Shown here: piece after piece, positions 23,495 through 34,403 of the stretch | Layout of the letters: every line of letters begins with the position of its first letter | How positions within the stretch are numbered: position 1 is the first letter of the stretch | Origin: Serripes groenlandicus | Lineage: Eukaryota > Mollusca > Bivalvia > Cardiida > Cardiidae | Direction of reading: 5' to 3' | Length of the DNA: 64,000 bases | Assembly: GCA_031761405.1 (NCBI GenBank) | Contig: JASEVX010000006.1 | Span: 28,653,627-28,717,626 of the forward strand | Translations under genes and position numbers: made by a program | The notes under the pieces: model-generated | Seen by the model: only the letters and a program-made list of their open reading frames with translations | Told to the model about the DNA's origin: nothing | Database searches by the model: none

Positions 23495-23792
23495 CAAATA
23501 TCATGGGCCTCGATAGTTCTGTCGGTAGCGACGTGGTCTGTTAATCTAGGGTTTGTGAGTTCGAACCCCAGCTCAGTCAACATTATTTCCTACGTTTGAC
23601 CATTAAAAGAAACTGTATCTTACAATCCATGATGAAAAGCAGCCAGTTGCTTGGAAAGTATATTGTGTGTAGCATTGATGTGAGAAAGTCAGGAAACACA
23701 TGAATAGATGAACTGTCCGCCATGATGGCTGAGAACAATGTTGAAAACGGCGTTTAACCCCAACAAATTAATCAATCAAACAAATATCATGG
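23495..23792 (+). mobile_element. SINE family B, full length with 12-bp target-site duplication
   Basis: CAAATATCATGG occurs exactly at 23495-23506 and 23781-23792. Between them are a tRNA-like head (B box TGAGTTCGAACCCC), a body with AACTGTCCGCCATGATGGCT, the common tail AAAACGGCGTTTAACCCCAA, and an AATCAATCAAA end. It is the best-preserved SINE in the window. Confidence 0.92.
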
Positions 23793-24459
23793 AAGGCCCT
23801 TAGATCTGTTAATCAAAATCCGACAATAAAAGTATGAATTTTCATTGTTATTGCCTTAAAATCGGGGCCCAGTTTTATTTGGAATGTTCATTTCTTTATT
23901 AAATTAATATTGAAAACGGCGTAAAACTCCAATAAAGCAAACAAAATATTTAGTAAATATACCAGTACTCGTCAGTGAAGTAGCATTACATGTAAATATT
24001 ATAAAACAAGTCCCGTAGTCATTTTAATGCAAGCTGTTTAAACACATGGTACTAAGCTAGCATGTAAGCATCATGTGCATCGGGAACCTACCAACATTTA
24101 CTTTTGCAATTGTTAAAACTTTCTAGCATCTAGGTTTCTGTAAACAAAGTGTATGCTTTATCATCGTATTCCTGGTCAACTACCCAGTACGACATCAGCA
24201 CTTACGGTTTGCAAAAAGTCATTCAAACTTGTCGGCCGTAAGGACGGATCTTGCATGGAACAGTCAGTCTCAAATCCTTCTTTGTTATTCGAAACCACAC
24301 GTCGTCGCCTTCAACAAATATATAAGAAAGACGTTCTCCGAGTCGAAACGCCAGATTCGGGATCCGAAAGAAGGAGTTCGAAGTTGGTGTAACTGAGAGA
24401 TTGGCGCACAACATCAGCGTGTGTTCGTGATAAAGTAATCGGGGGAGCAGGAATTCATG

Positions 24460-24713
24460 TTGATTGATTATTTGGTGTTTGCCACTTTCAACACTTTTCA
24501 GTTATATTTCTGTGTAAGTAACCTGAACTTCTGGTCCATCTATCCTGACACCAGCCAGTCAGTCGATATGCTAACCCCAACAACGCCGAGCGCTAAAGAG
24601 GGCATTAATTACTACCATTTTTTAAAGTGTTTGGTACGATCCGGCCGGGGATAGAATCCGCAACCCCGCGCACCAGAGGCGGACATTTTATCACTTTACC
24701 ACCGAATCGGTAC
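24460..24713 (-). mobile_element. SINE family A, full length
   Basis: Head at the high-coordinate end (CGGTGGTAAAGTG A-box region and GCGGATTCTATCCCC B box), body TGGTGTCAGGATAGATGGAC, tail AATCAATCAA at the low end. Confidence 0.8.
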
Positions 24714-24748
24714 ATTCATGGTGATTAATACAAGTTGTAAGAAATTGC

Positions 24749-24964
24749 TTAACCTTTTCCAAAATATTATAAATCTGCTAACAAAAATAAAATTAGGCAA
24801 CCATATGGAAACTCGCTATGAAATTAAAATTAGTGAATATGGTTGAAACCATTGTGGTAAAAGAGACATTGCTAAATAGGTGTAATTTCTCCTTTAGCCA
24901 AACTGATGTCAAATGTCATCTGCTGCAAATGCGTCTATATCCTTATGCATGTTGGGAAAAAGGG
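24749..24964. mobile_element. Family H copy
   Basis: TTAACCTTTTCCAAAATAT at the left, GTCATCTGCTGCAAATGCG at the right, interior partly decayed. Confidence 0.6.
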
Positions 24965-25257
24965 ACATACAAATCCAACAAAATGTTCACTTGTATCTGA
25001 TAATGTACTAGTAACGTCAAAAACGTGTCTTGTATGATAACGTTAAACGATCCTGGTTATTTGCCAGACAGAGGCACTTCACTGCAGAGAGTTGGTGCTA
25101 CCCTTTGCATAAATAAATACCCTCGATCAACATACGGCAATGCTGATGTGGAAATATGAGCGGCGCTCAAATGAAAACGAACCGTATTAAGGCGTAAGCG
25201 ACCAGTATAGATCTGGATCAGCCATTGCTTCCGCACAGTCCGGTATGGTTCTACACT

Positions 25258-25862
25258 GCTCGCCAATTCGAAACGTCGAGATAAAAATGGCTTCTAAACA
25301 CCGTATAAAATGTCGTGAGAACAAAACAATTGAACAAGGTATGAACTTTTCTATTTAAACCCAGCAGGTAAAAGAGGGGGAATACTACAAGCTAGCTGCT
25401 CGCCAATTCGAAACGTCGAGATAAAAATGGCTTCTAAACACCGTATAAAATGTCGTGAGAACAAAACAATTGAACAAGGTATGAACTTTTCTATTTAAAC
25501 CCAGCAGGTAAAAGAGGGGGAATACTACAAGCTAGCTGCTCGCCAATTCGAAAAGTCGAGATAAAAGTGGCTTCTAAACACCGTATAAAATGTCGTGAAA
25601 ACAAAACAATTGAACAAGGTATGAACTTTTCTATTTAAACCCAGCAGGTAAAAGAGGGGGAATACTACAAGCTAGCTGCTCGCCAATTCGAAACGTCGAG
25701 ATAAAAATGGCTTCTAAACACCGTATAAAATGTCGTGAAAACAAAACAATTGAACAAGGTATGAACATGTTCTAACCATCTACTGTACATATATCAAAGC
25801 TGTTCCTATCAGACAAAGTATTTAAACCCAGCAGGTAAAAGAGGGGAATACTACCAGCTAGC
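25258..25862 (+). repeat. 140-bp tandem array, four units
   Basis: CGCCAATTCGAAACGTCGAG starts at 25261, 25401, 25541 and 25681, so the period is exactly 140. Units are nearly identical, implying recent expansion. Unit 4 carries an extra ~50 bp (25764-25818) before the shared end. Every unit has ATGGCTTCTAAACACCG (GTG in unit 3) followed 50 bases later by a donor-like CAAG/GTATGA. Confidence 0.95.
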
Positions 25863-26069
25863 AATTAATAGACAGACAAGTTCAACATTATATATATCAG
25901 TAAATTACTTAATGAATGTGAAACAACGCCTGATGTTTCATGACAAGAAATCAAAGACAACGTTTTGGCATTAGTGCTCAACGATGCAATTTATTCTAGG
26001 AAATAGGATATAAGCTTAATTAACCCTTTGCCTCTGGTTTTCAGGTAAAATATAATGTTTTTGTTCGTT

Positions 26070-26185
26070 TGTTTTATTTGGTTTTACGCCGTTTTCAAAA
26101 ATATTTTGAAGTAATATCACGGTGACAGTTCATTTATTCATCATCCTTTGGTAAACAGATCAGTACCAGGCTAGGAAATGTGCCT
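26070..26185 (-). mobile_element. SINE family D fragment
   Basis: The tail complement (GGTTTTACGCCGTTTTCAAA) and GTAAACAGATCAGTACCAGG match 14785-14945. Confidence 0.6.
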
Positions 26186-26201
26186 TGACCATGGGCACTC
26201 C

Positions 26202-26489
26202 CATGGGGCGTAGCTCTCTTTAGGCACTAGTCATCTGCGTAATGTATCGACCAGATCAGCCTGCGCTGTCGGCGCAGACTGATCCGGCCGACACATTCCG
26301 TCTTAGGGGAATATATGTCTAGAGTAGTTATTCCTGAATCAGAAAATCCACAGGAGACGAAAAATGTCTATCCGGGTAGGCCTGTGTGGCATGCTTAGGA
26401 TGATCCGGTCGATACTTTACACAGAGTCCACACTGTTGATTTTCTCACGAGACGGCCTACACATTGATTATTGCAAAGCTACGCCCCTG
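26202..26489 (+). mobile_element. CAGGGGCGTAGC element with family S core and 5-bp target-site duplication
   Basis: Ends CATGGGGCGTAGC and GCTACGCCCCTG, flanked by ACTCC at 26197-26201 and 26490-26494. The interior is a family S-like sequence (TGCGTAATGTATCGACCAG, CCTGAATCAGAAAATCCACA). The related copy at 40036 has the same organisation. Confidence 0.75.
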
Positions 26490-26708
26490 ACTCCACTATG
26501 ATGATATCAGTACAGCAGATAACTTTTGATAACACTATAGGAATTTGAGAAATTGATATAACGAGCACTTAGAATTGATTTCGTCATCTCCATATCAAAA
26601 GCATTCTTTCATGTTGGAGATCACTTTGAAAGCAAACGACAATGAACATAACGAATGAATTAATGGTTAATTAATTAATCTATTCCGGACCTTGATTTCC
26701 GAGAATTA

Positions 26709-26830
26709 CAACATACAACAAATCTTAAGCAGACGACTTTGAAAACACCAAGAAAAAAATGTTTATTGAAAATATTTGAAAACACCGTAGCAAAAGATAC
26801 AATTGCAATTGCATATAATTTTAAACTCTT
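26709..26830 (+). mobile_element. Family H, left half
   Basis: ACATACAACAAATCTTAAGC and AGACGACTTTGAAAACACC; the right half is absent. Confidence 0.5.
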
Positions 26831-27020
26831 GGAATGTGTTGCATGTATTTGATTATATGAGTTTATATTCCTACATGTTTGCCATTGAATTGAATTCGAA
26901 ACTTTATAAATCGGGACCATGTGCCGAAATGATACAAAAAGCGGTTGGTGATATTCATCACCGTGTTTTTAAGATATTTAAGTTAAAAGATACAGTTGCA
27001 TCTTTTCCATCGAATAAATA

Positions 27021-27277
27021 TTGACTGATTGATCGTTTGGATTTCTTTCAGTTATAACACGGCGTGTCCTGGGTAAGTTACCAGTTCTACTGGCCTACTT
27101 ATCCTGACACCAGCCAGTCAGTCGTAATGCTAACCCCGCAACAATGAGCGCCAAGGAAGGCAACCATTACTACCATTACTACCATTCTGAAAGTATTTGG
27201 TATGACCCGGCCGGGGATCGAACCCACGACCTACCGCACCCGAGGTGGACGCTCATCCACTACACCACCGAGGCGGT
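27021..27277 (-). mobile_element. SINE family A, full length
   Basis: On the minus strand: CCTCGGTGGTGTAGTGGATG (A box), GTGGGTTCGATCCCC (B box), GGTGTCAGGATAAGTAGGCC and tail ending CAATCAGTCAA. The head is the most tRNA-like in the window. Confidence 0.88.
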
Positions 27278-27399
27278 CTGCGAACAATGAAGACACTGGC
27301 CGAATCTATACATACGCATGTTCTCACCATGCATATCTACTAGCCCCGTAGTCTCATAAGAGCCATAGATGTAACATTTGAAGTAAACACTAGGATCTT

Positions 27400-27600
27400 T
27401 TATTGTTTGGCGTTTAACGAATCGTCACCGGTAGTATAAGTATATCACAGCGATAAGTTCGCCTTACGTGTGTTTCCTGGCTTGCTTGCACGTATAATCA
27501 ACGCAACATTATCTCCGTGTACGCTTTCGTAACTTGCTACCTTCCCATATATAGACAAATTTCGCCCATTAGTGGAAGACGAATGACGGGTTAAAAGTCT
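27400..27600 (-). mobile_element. SINE family B fragment, diverged
   Basis: GGCGTTTAACGAATC, TATATCACAGCG and CCATTAGTGGAAGACGAATGA match parts of 7633-7921 in reverse. Confidence 0.45.
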
Positions 27601-27939
27601 TTGTCGTTGTACATCAATTCGGATGTCGCGTTTCGTATGTTTAAATAAAATTCGATGACGGTTGCTTTATCAAAAGTATTATCTCCAGCATAAATCAAGG
27701 ACTATTTGTAGGACAATGTTTTAGTTAAGTGTATCGAAATGTAATCGTGCTGCTCCTTTTCCCGTGTAGTTATGATAATATTTACATTTCACACCTGATT
27801 GAGCTCGACTGTTTATTTTTATGTTTTGTTTTTGCAAACAAAAGTGAAATTTATCCATACTAGAATGAGGGGTTATCCAAAAGTATTGTTTATATAAAAT
27901 GCAATAAGTTCGATACTTCATATACCTTTGTCAACATAC

Positions 27940-27988
27940 GTGTGCTGCATATGAGTCAAATTGCGTCTGCAAGCGGTAAAGGGTTATG
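27940..27988. mobile_element. Family H right-end fragment
   Basis: ACATACGTGTGCTGCATATGA, then GCGGTAAAGGGTTA. Confidence 0.4.
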
Positions 27989-28347
27989 TTGCATCGATAT
28001 ACTTCATGTAGGTGGACGGTGAATCCTCTGGAGATATTGTACAGGCTCATCCGAGTATGCACTGTTCAACAACAACAACCCTAATCGCAAGACGCATCTG
28101 ATGGATGACCCAGAGGCGTCTGTGGCACAGGTACCCGGCGTGTCATTTTTCCCATACTATCGTATAAAATACACTACCGTACTATAAATACATTATATAT
28201 TTTGTATATTACGATTTTTTTTTTTTAATGATTTATTTATTAAGTGACAACACTCCACGCCGGGAGCCTGTGGTCTGTAGTAGGGAACAAGATCACACAA
28301 CTCCCGCATCTTTATAGTCATACACATTTTAGAAATGCATTTTATTA

Positions 28348-28547
28348 NNNNNNNNNNNNNNNNNNNNNNNNNNNNNNNNNNNNNNNNNNNNNNNNNNNNN
28401 NNNNNNNNNNNNNNNNNNNNNNNNNNNNNNNNNNNNNNNNNNNNNNNNNNNNNNNNNNNNNNNNNNNNNNNNNNNNNNNNNNNNNNNNNNNNNNNNNNNN
28501 NNNNNNNNNNNNNNNNNNNNNNNNNNNNNNNNNNNNNNNNNNNNNNN
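28348..28547. other. Assembly gap (200 N)
   Basis: Exactly 200 unknown bases, a typical placeholder length, so the true distance is unknown. Any open frame across it is meaningless. Confidence 0.99.
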
Positions 28548-28926
28548 TCAATAAAATCACAAATCAGACAATTGAGGATGTGCTTTGCAATAGCAGGTCA
28601 TTTTACCTTTCCACTATTACAGTCAACATTGGACACCTTTGCAGCAATATACTTTTAAAACTATGAGGAAAAGGGTTAAATCGCTGAAGACACGAGTTTT
28701 CTCTTTTTCTCAAAATCATATTAGCTTGGCATCCTAATTATATCCTTTGACAAATGTTAAAATGTAGTCCAATATATTTAAAAAGTAGACCACCCTCGAA
28801 ATATAATATCAGCTGAACAGTTAAATTTCATTGAAATTGTTGTATAACTTCAATCTTAATTTCAAACATAAACTGAACCCTACAACATGTTAATTTATTG
28901 TAATTCTTTCCTTCCCTTTTTACAAT
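28548..28926. other. No gene recognised
   Basis: AT-rich; no repeat family seen. Confidence 0.3.
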
Positions 28927-29049
28927 GAAAATAACAAACTACTCATGTTTTAAAATTATATTATGATGATTCTGCATATTGTTATGCATCATTGACACAA
29001 GGGCGCTTATCCTAATATAATTTTAAAACATGAATAGTTTGTTATTTTC
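28927..29049. repeat. Foldback with ~37-bp arms
   Basis: Arms 28927-28963 and 29013-29049 are complementary with one mismatch in the middle (ACTCATG against ATTCATG). The loop is 49 bp. Confidence 0.85.
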
Positions 29050-29051
29050 TT

Positions 29052-29217
29052 CGCAGAATTGTCGTTCTTTACACTCTCTCTATAGGTAGAGATTGTTCAT
29101 TCAAAGTCATATTTCTATTAAAACCAGTTTCATCTCAGTTTGTTCTTTTCTTCATTTGTTTCTTAAATCACCTATAATTAACTGTTTGTAAGTGAGTGTA
29201 AAGAACGGCTCTCTGCA
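29052..29217. mobile_element. Inverted-repeat element next to the foldback
   Basis: GTCGTTCTTTACACTC (from 29062) and GAGTGTAAAGAACGGC (from about 29193) are imperfect complements, with CGCAGA/TCTGC beyond them. This looks like a short MITE inserted beside, or forming part of, the foldback. Confidence 0.5.
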
Positions 29218-30300
29218 AAGGAGATTGATCTACGCGGTCGGTATTCGCTAGTCACGTGATAACTGTTTTAGCTTAGAAACAGTTCATATTTGAGATATAC
29301 ATGGATAAATATTATTAAATGAATTCATCACAAATCATCAAGACATCTCTTTGAACATGAAAATAACATTCAGTGAGTTAAAATTACTGTTTAAAGGAGA
29401 ATTCGACGTGATTTTATCTCGATATTGACATATTACAGTTTCATGCAAACCTAATAGGGACTCATTTGTCTTCGTAAATAAGACAAAAAAAAAAAAATGC
29501 GAATCAAAATACAGAAACTGGAAAAAACATAAAACATCGGAATATTTATTTCATTTTAGATGTGTCATAACTTAGTGTTTTTAAACAAACGCAATTGTAA
29601 TATGATCAAGACATTTAACAAAAATATATCTAATTATAACTCGTCCTCCCATGTCATTTCCGAAAAGCTTTTAAAAATATAAGTCGCGGGCTCCTGTCCG
29701 GCGACTAATAAAAAAGAAACTCATCTGAAACCTGTCCAATTCTGACCGAACGGTATCGAACACTATTGGTACGTATAGTACACTTCCAATCTTCGAGAAA
29801 TTAGACTCGAAGATGCAATGTCACAAATTACAACAACAACATAACAAGATATCAAACTCACAGTTTGGTGTCCAAACGAATTATTACTGCTTGGTAAGAT
29901 ATTAATATCCCCATGGCGGAGCTTGGAAACATGTTGCAAACACGCGTTATTTGAAGATGGCGGTTTCTATACCAAGGTATATAACTCTTCCGAAAGGCTT
30001 ACTAAAATTTAAATATATATATCTTTATGTACATGTAAACCTTGAACTGAGGTAGTAAAGTGACCAGTGTACATCTTTAAATGTACTTGGTATGCATTCT
30101 CAATGCGACAGTTCATTTTACCGGGGCTATATGTGTATAGCAATGAAAGGGTTGTCTGCAGTGTGTGTTCTGAAAATGTGCTAAACGTACCAACATAGAC
30201 ACGCGATGAAGGGGGCACTTTATTTAACTACCAACAGTTATCAAGTTCAACTAATATTTTCAAATAACACACTAAGCAAGCAATACCAAATTTAAATCAA
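29218..30300. other. No gene recognised
   Basis: AT-rich, single-copy-looking. Short frames only. Confidence 0.3.
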
Positions 30301-30648
30301 TCAATTAGTATTTTTTATCACGAAAGCAAATAAATCATGCTTTCGAATCAATCTAACATTTTGAAAAGTATCTAGGAAATAAAAAAGAATATGAAGTTGA
30401 TTATAAATATACACCGAGGCGTTATAATGAAACACATCAGAAACTCCACGGGAAAACCCGAACCCCCGGATAATGCCATCGAGGAAACAACCAAGCACTG
30501 AGTCACTATCAAAATAGTGTCGTAATCCTTCGCCATTCAATCTTTGAAGCACTTTTAAAAATACATTTTTTTGTAGCTTTACAATCATACCGCTAGTATA
30601 ACTCTTTGTTATTAAACTGATCTCTAACTGTGTGCTTTGATAAAACAT
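30301..30648 (-). pseudogene. Possible remnant of a DIRS-like / tyrosine-recombinase retroelement protein
   Basis: A 115-codon frame in AT-rich DNA. Its middle reads LKVLQRLNGEGL, RHYFDSDSVLGC, FLDGIIRGFGFSRG. The pattern 'L..Y.D....ILdGI..GF.iGF.r' occurs just upstream of the reverse transcriptase in many invertebrate DIRS-type polyproteins, where the usual wording is HPD...ILDGI..GFRIGF. The sequence after the motif does not continue into anything recognisable and no RT or recombinase motifs are nearby, so at best this is a short relic. A chance frame is a real alternative. Confidence 0.25.
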
Positions 30649-31242
30649 GAGCCTCGTCTAGGGATTTGGAGTCTTAACGCATCTGCAAGCAGTGAAGGTT
30701 CAGGTAATCCTGTGTACCCGCAAAGTCTCGTCAGAGGCTTCGCTATCCGCTTGCCTTGACTTTAGACCTAGATGGATATGTTGACAAATACCTAGACGGG
30801 TAGTCACATAAGATTACATTTAATTTTATATTATCACATTACGTAGACACCAAAGCGCAAGACAAAATTCATATATATAACAAATTTGTGATTTTATGTT
30901 TTTGAAAAACACATGAGGGATAAACGATACATATATTTAACAATGATGATAATACGTGGACATGTGTTTCAGAAAACTATATCCTTGCACAAGACTAGGT
31001 CTATAATATGGAAAAGTACATGTTTTTAGATTCAATTCGCCATTTATGCTTTATTTTACAAAGGCATGTTTTCATATGGCATTGCTCATTGTTTGGTTAC
31101 AGCGCGTGCAATCTTAATTGACAAACATAAATGCATATTTATGATAGAATAATAATGAATTGGACACGCAAATTCACCCATAAAATGCCTTTAACATGCC
31201 ACAATGGCATATGGTTTCGCCCACATTGCAAATTAATAGATG

Positions 31243-31273
<31 letters not shown>

Positions 31274-31482
31274 GTACAACAATCGTATGTTATCAAATTG
31301 ATATTAATTACACGTGGTCTAGGAAAAACAAATTTAGTTTGTTTATGGTAAGTCAACACACACATCTGTCAGGGCTAGTATGTCATCTGATCCCACATGG
31401 GCAACATTTGTAAAATGTTTCGTGAGAATATTCGGTAACATTTTAACCAACAGTGCAGAGGCGGACCCCGTGATCGGACAGG
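30649..31482. other. No gene recognised
   Basis: Includes an (AT)n run at 31249-31273. Otherwise nothing identifiable. Confidence 0.3.
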
Positions 31483-31545
31483 TTAACTATTTCCCACATA
31501 CAACACATCAGTAGCAGACGACTTTTACTGCATCAATGCCCAACT
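31483..31545 (+). mobile_element. Family H left-end fragment
   Basis: TTAACTATTTCCCACATACA, then TAGCAGACGACTTTTACTGC. Confidence 0.5.
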
Positions 31546-31554
31546 ATAGATAAT

Positions 31555-32043
31555 ACAAGAGTTGCTGCAATATGCAGCAGTTCGATGTTAGCGCGGGAAT
31601 CAGAATGTTATGGCTAAAGAAAAAATGTTTGATTCGAAAAACACGAAACCTGCTTTTAAAATTTATATAAATATATGATTACAATAGTTTTTTAGTTAAA
31701 TACGTAAAACGAAAATAAAAATACCCTTTCCAAACGTGTTGACCTCGACCTCCCAAAATTATTGTAAACATTTGTCTGCTCATGCGCGTCCTTTTTTTTC
31801 CCCTTAATATATTCTTTAAATCACAAAAATTAGCACAATAAACTTCGCAATTATGAATATATTCTCATTTTCCTGTTATTAAAACCCCGTTGGTTCCCAG
31901 TGATGTTACATAGACTCCGCTCTGGTACACTGCTTATGTTCAGTTGTGTGACTTCGGGTCGAAGTCAAGAGAAAAGAGGTAGAAATGTAACGGGAACGGG
32001 TATAAATATCACTTCTACCGCCTTGCTCTGGAAGCCGGCTTTT
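31555..32043 (+). repeat. Dispersed repeat paired with 50266-50690
   Basis: Begins ACAAGAGTTGCTGCAATATG and ends GGAAGCCGGCTTTTATAGCG. It aligns along its length with 50266-50690; both share TGTCTGC.CATGCGCGTC and GGTTCCCAGTGATGTTACAT. The two copies diverge after TTTTATAGCG, where a SINE-like head begins in this copy. Confidence 0.8.
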
Positions 32044-32165
32044 ATAGCGCAGTTGGTAAAGTGGTTGACCTTTTCGTAAAGATAAGCAACGTTCATCGCG
32101 GCTAGTGCCTGGATGGGTGACCCGCGATGGCTTAACGCCGGTACGCGTTAAACTATGGTTTTAAT
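32044..32165 (+). mobile_element. SINE head combining tRNA A box and 5S-rRNA-like region
   Basis: TAGCGCAGTTGG (from 32045) fits the tRNA A-box consensus perfectly. About 40 bp later GATAAGCAACGTTCATCGCG and GCTAGTGCCTGGATGGGTGA parallel the internal control region of 5S rRNA (box A AAGCTAAGCA; box C GGATGGGTGACC). This is not a functional 5S gene, as both ends differ. Confidence 0.5.
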
Positions 32166-32679
32166 TTACATTTTAATTATAAAAAAAATACTCGCGTACA
32201 AACTCGAACGAGAACCAGTCTAGTGACGAACTGCTACGGAAATATCCGAGAGCTGACGGTAAAATACGGCGCATGAGCGATCCAGACGATTAACACGGCG
32301 TATGCGCAAGCCCATTGCACCAGTGACAGTTTTATAACAACCAATATATGCACTGGTGCTGAGTCAGATAACTTTGATATGTTTAAATTGTGTTTATCGA
32401 GTTTTTCAACAGTATTTTAATTATAGCATAGACTCATAAAACTACTACCTTCTTTTATTGTCTTTCGCTGATCGGGAATCAAACCCTAGCATTTCCTTTA
32501 GTAAACAAAGATTTTAAATTGGATTATATAATTCAGGCAATATTTCAAATATTTATGCACATTTTCAATCAACCGTCAAGAGAGCCAACAGAAAGAAATC
32601 CTTAATAAAAGTTATTGTGACAACATCAAGTGTTGTTGTTTTTGATTGATTTTAAAGAACATATTCTATAATCGGATAT

Positions 32680-32884
32680 GTCTTTGTGGAAGATAGTAGT
32701 AGACCGTCGGCCTTTCGTTCCCAGGTTCGAATACCGTGATGAGCGGATTCTGTCTTTGGGATTTATCCACACGAACGGTGCGAGTACTGGGTAAGTATCA
32801 ATGAAGCAGACGTCGAGCGTGATTAGTATAAACAAGAAGCTAGTTTCGCAATCGATTTGAAATAAGTTTAAGTTTAAATAAATG
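32680..32884 (+). mobile_element. SINE family C copy
   Basis: B box CCCAGGTTCGAATACC and tail GTCGAGCGTGATTAGTATAA, CAATCGATTTGAAATAAG. Matches 19104-19290. Confidence 0.7.
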
Positions 32885-34018
32885 ATTCTTATATGTAGAT
32901 TACGGATCAGCTCTACATCAAGAGAGATCCTTGTCAGACGGTGCGGAGTAGCCGGCTATTTGCACAGTTTCACAACTCGGTTCAAGCAGTCAAAGAACTA
33001 AATGTCGGACAAAAAGTAGCCATGCACATTGCAATGGCCGAAACTGTTTTCAACGACGCAGATGTATTTACATTTCGATTTCCCAGACAGATCTATTTTT
33101 TCGGCTTCTATGTATAAATATATACATACAATTGTAAGCAAATTATTTGAGAACGTTACATGTATACTTATACTAGGTTCACACCAAAGTTACTTGATAC
33201 GGCATAAAAACAGATATAAAAAAAAAGCCCCTTTTACGCCGACTGGCGCTGCCTTGTTTATCAGTGTAAACACGACAAGGCTATTCGTTTTACATGTTAA
33301 TCCCATGTAACTGTCCAGACTCAAACATTGCCAGGAATTGAATTGTCTCCGGGATGATTGATGAAGGGCTTGTTCTTCCGAAAGATACCATTTAGTTCCA
33401 TTTCGTTTATAAATTTTACTGTCACGCCTTAAGCGGGATTCATTTGTATTTGGGTACTAATACAATTGGGGAAAGTCATGTGAAAACCTGATGGTTGGTC
33501 GTCTGCAATGTCCGACCAGTCATAAACAAGCGCTCTAGATAAGTTGTTTATTTACTGTCCTGTAATCTTTATTTGACGTTCAAACCTTATGTTGTAGGTA
33601 CTCGAAAGAATCGTCTCACTGATACAATTCTTTTGAAATCACGCAATATAGTTTTTTGATAGATAAAAATACAGAAAAAGTGAAAAAAAGACCTGTTCAT
33701 TCCCCATTATCTAGACCAATGTCTACTATTCAAGTCTTTTTTTATAACACTTGCCATGTTTCCGAATGTATCAACGGATTAGTTTTCGTGTAACGTGACT
33801 CAAATATGTCGTTTGTGATCAGACATTGGTCTAGTCTAGTACACGGGGTACTATAGTAAATTAGTACGTCTGGCATGGTCCTACACTGCTTGTCACACCC
33901 TTTCCAAAGGGTGCGCGTCATTATTGGTGTATGCCTGACCTTAACATGAAATGGTAATGGTATGTAACTCCTAGCTGTTCCAAACATAGCTGATATTTTA
34001 GGCTAACTGATATGTTAG
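32885..34018. other. No gene recognised
   Basis: Contains a one-armed relic of the palindrome at 34562 (near 33592-33640: ATGTTGTAGGTACTCGAAAG). A 93-codon frame at 33029 has no recognisable content. Confidence 0.35.
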
Positions 34019-34243
34019 GAGTTTTACACCGCTTTCGACATTTTTACAGTTATGTCACGGCGTAATTATCCTGACACGAGTCAGTCAGTCGTTATGCTCA
34101 CCTAGTACCCCTGAGCGCCAATGGAGGGGGAAGGGGGGGGGGGGGGGGGGGGGCAACCATTACAACCATGCTTTAAACGTTTTAAAGTCTTTGGTATGAG
34201 CCGGTTTGGATCGAACCCGCGATCTTCCGCACCCGAGTGGACG
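34019..34243 (-). mobile_element. SINE family A with a 21-G run
   Basis: Tail TACACCGC..TTTCGAC at the low end and a B box complement (GGATCGAACCCGCGATC) at the high end. The body is interrupted at 34133-34153 by 21 consecutive G. Confidence 0.75.
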
Positions 34244-34327
34244 TCGAAAATGAATAATTGCCAAGGTGGAATCTGAGCCGACACAAACCCTTTACAGAGA
34301 ACCTTCTTCGTTCGCGGTTCGACCTCG

Positions 34328-34403
34328 TCAGACGGAATGTGTCGGCCGGATCAGTCTGCGCGGACAGCGCAGGCTGATCTGGTCGATACATTACGCAGAT
34401 GTC
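34328..34403 (-). mobile_element. Family S / CAGGGGCG-type core fragment
   Basis: GACGGAATGTGTCGGCCGG, GGACAGCGCAGGCTGATC and CGATACATTACGCAGATG; both ends missing. Confidence 0.6.

Noticed and set aside
24153..24392. 79-codon plus frame and its antisense
   Set aside because: Frames open on both strands, no motif; probably compositional.
27200..27277. True tRNA gene
   Set aside because: A and B boxes fit, but the acceptor and anticodon stems do not pair and the sequence continues into a SINE body.
28244..28666. Frames crossing the N gap
   Set aside because: Most residues are unknown bases.
32060..32140. Functional 5S rRNA gene
   Set aside because: Only the internal control region is similar; 5' and 3' thirds differ and no terminator follows.
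33029..33310. 93-codon plus frame as gene
   Set aside because: No similarity, no splice or promoter context; includes a palindromic stretch (GCCTTGTTTATCAGTGTAAA).
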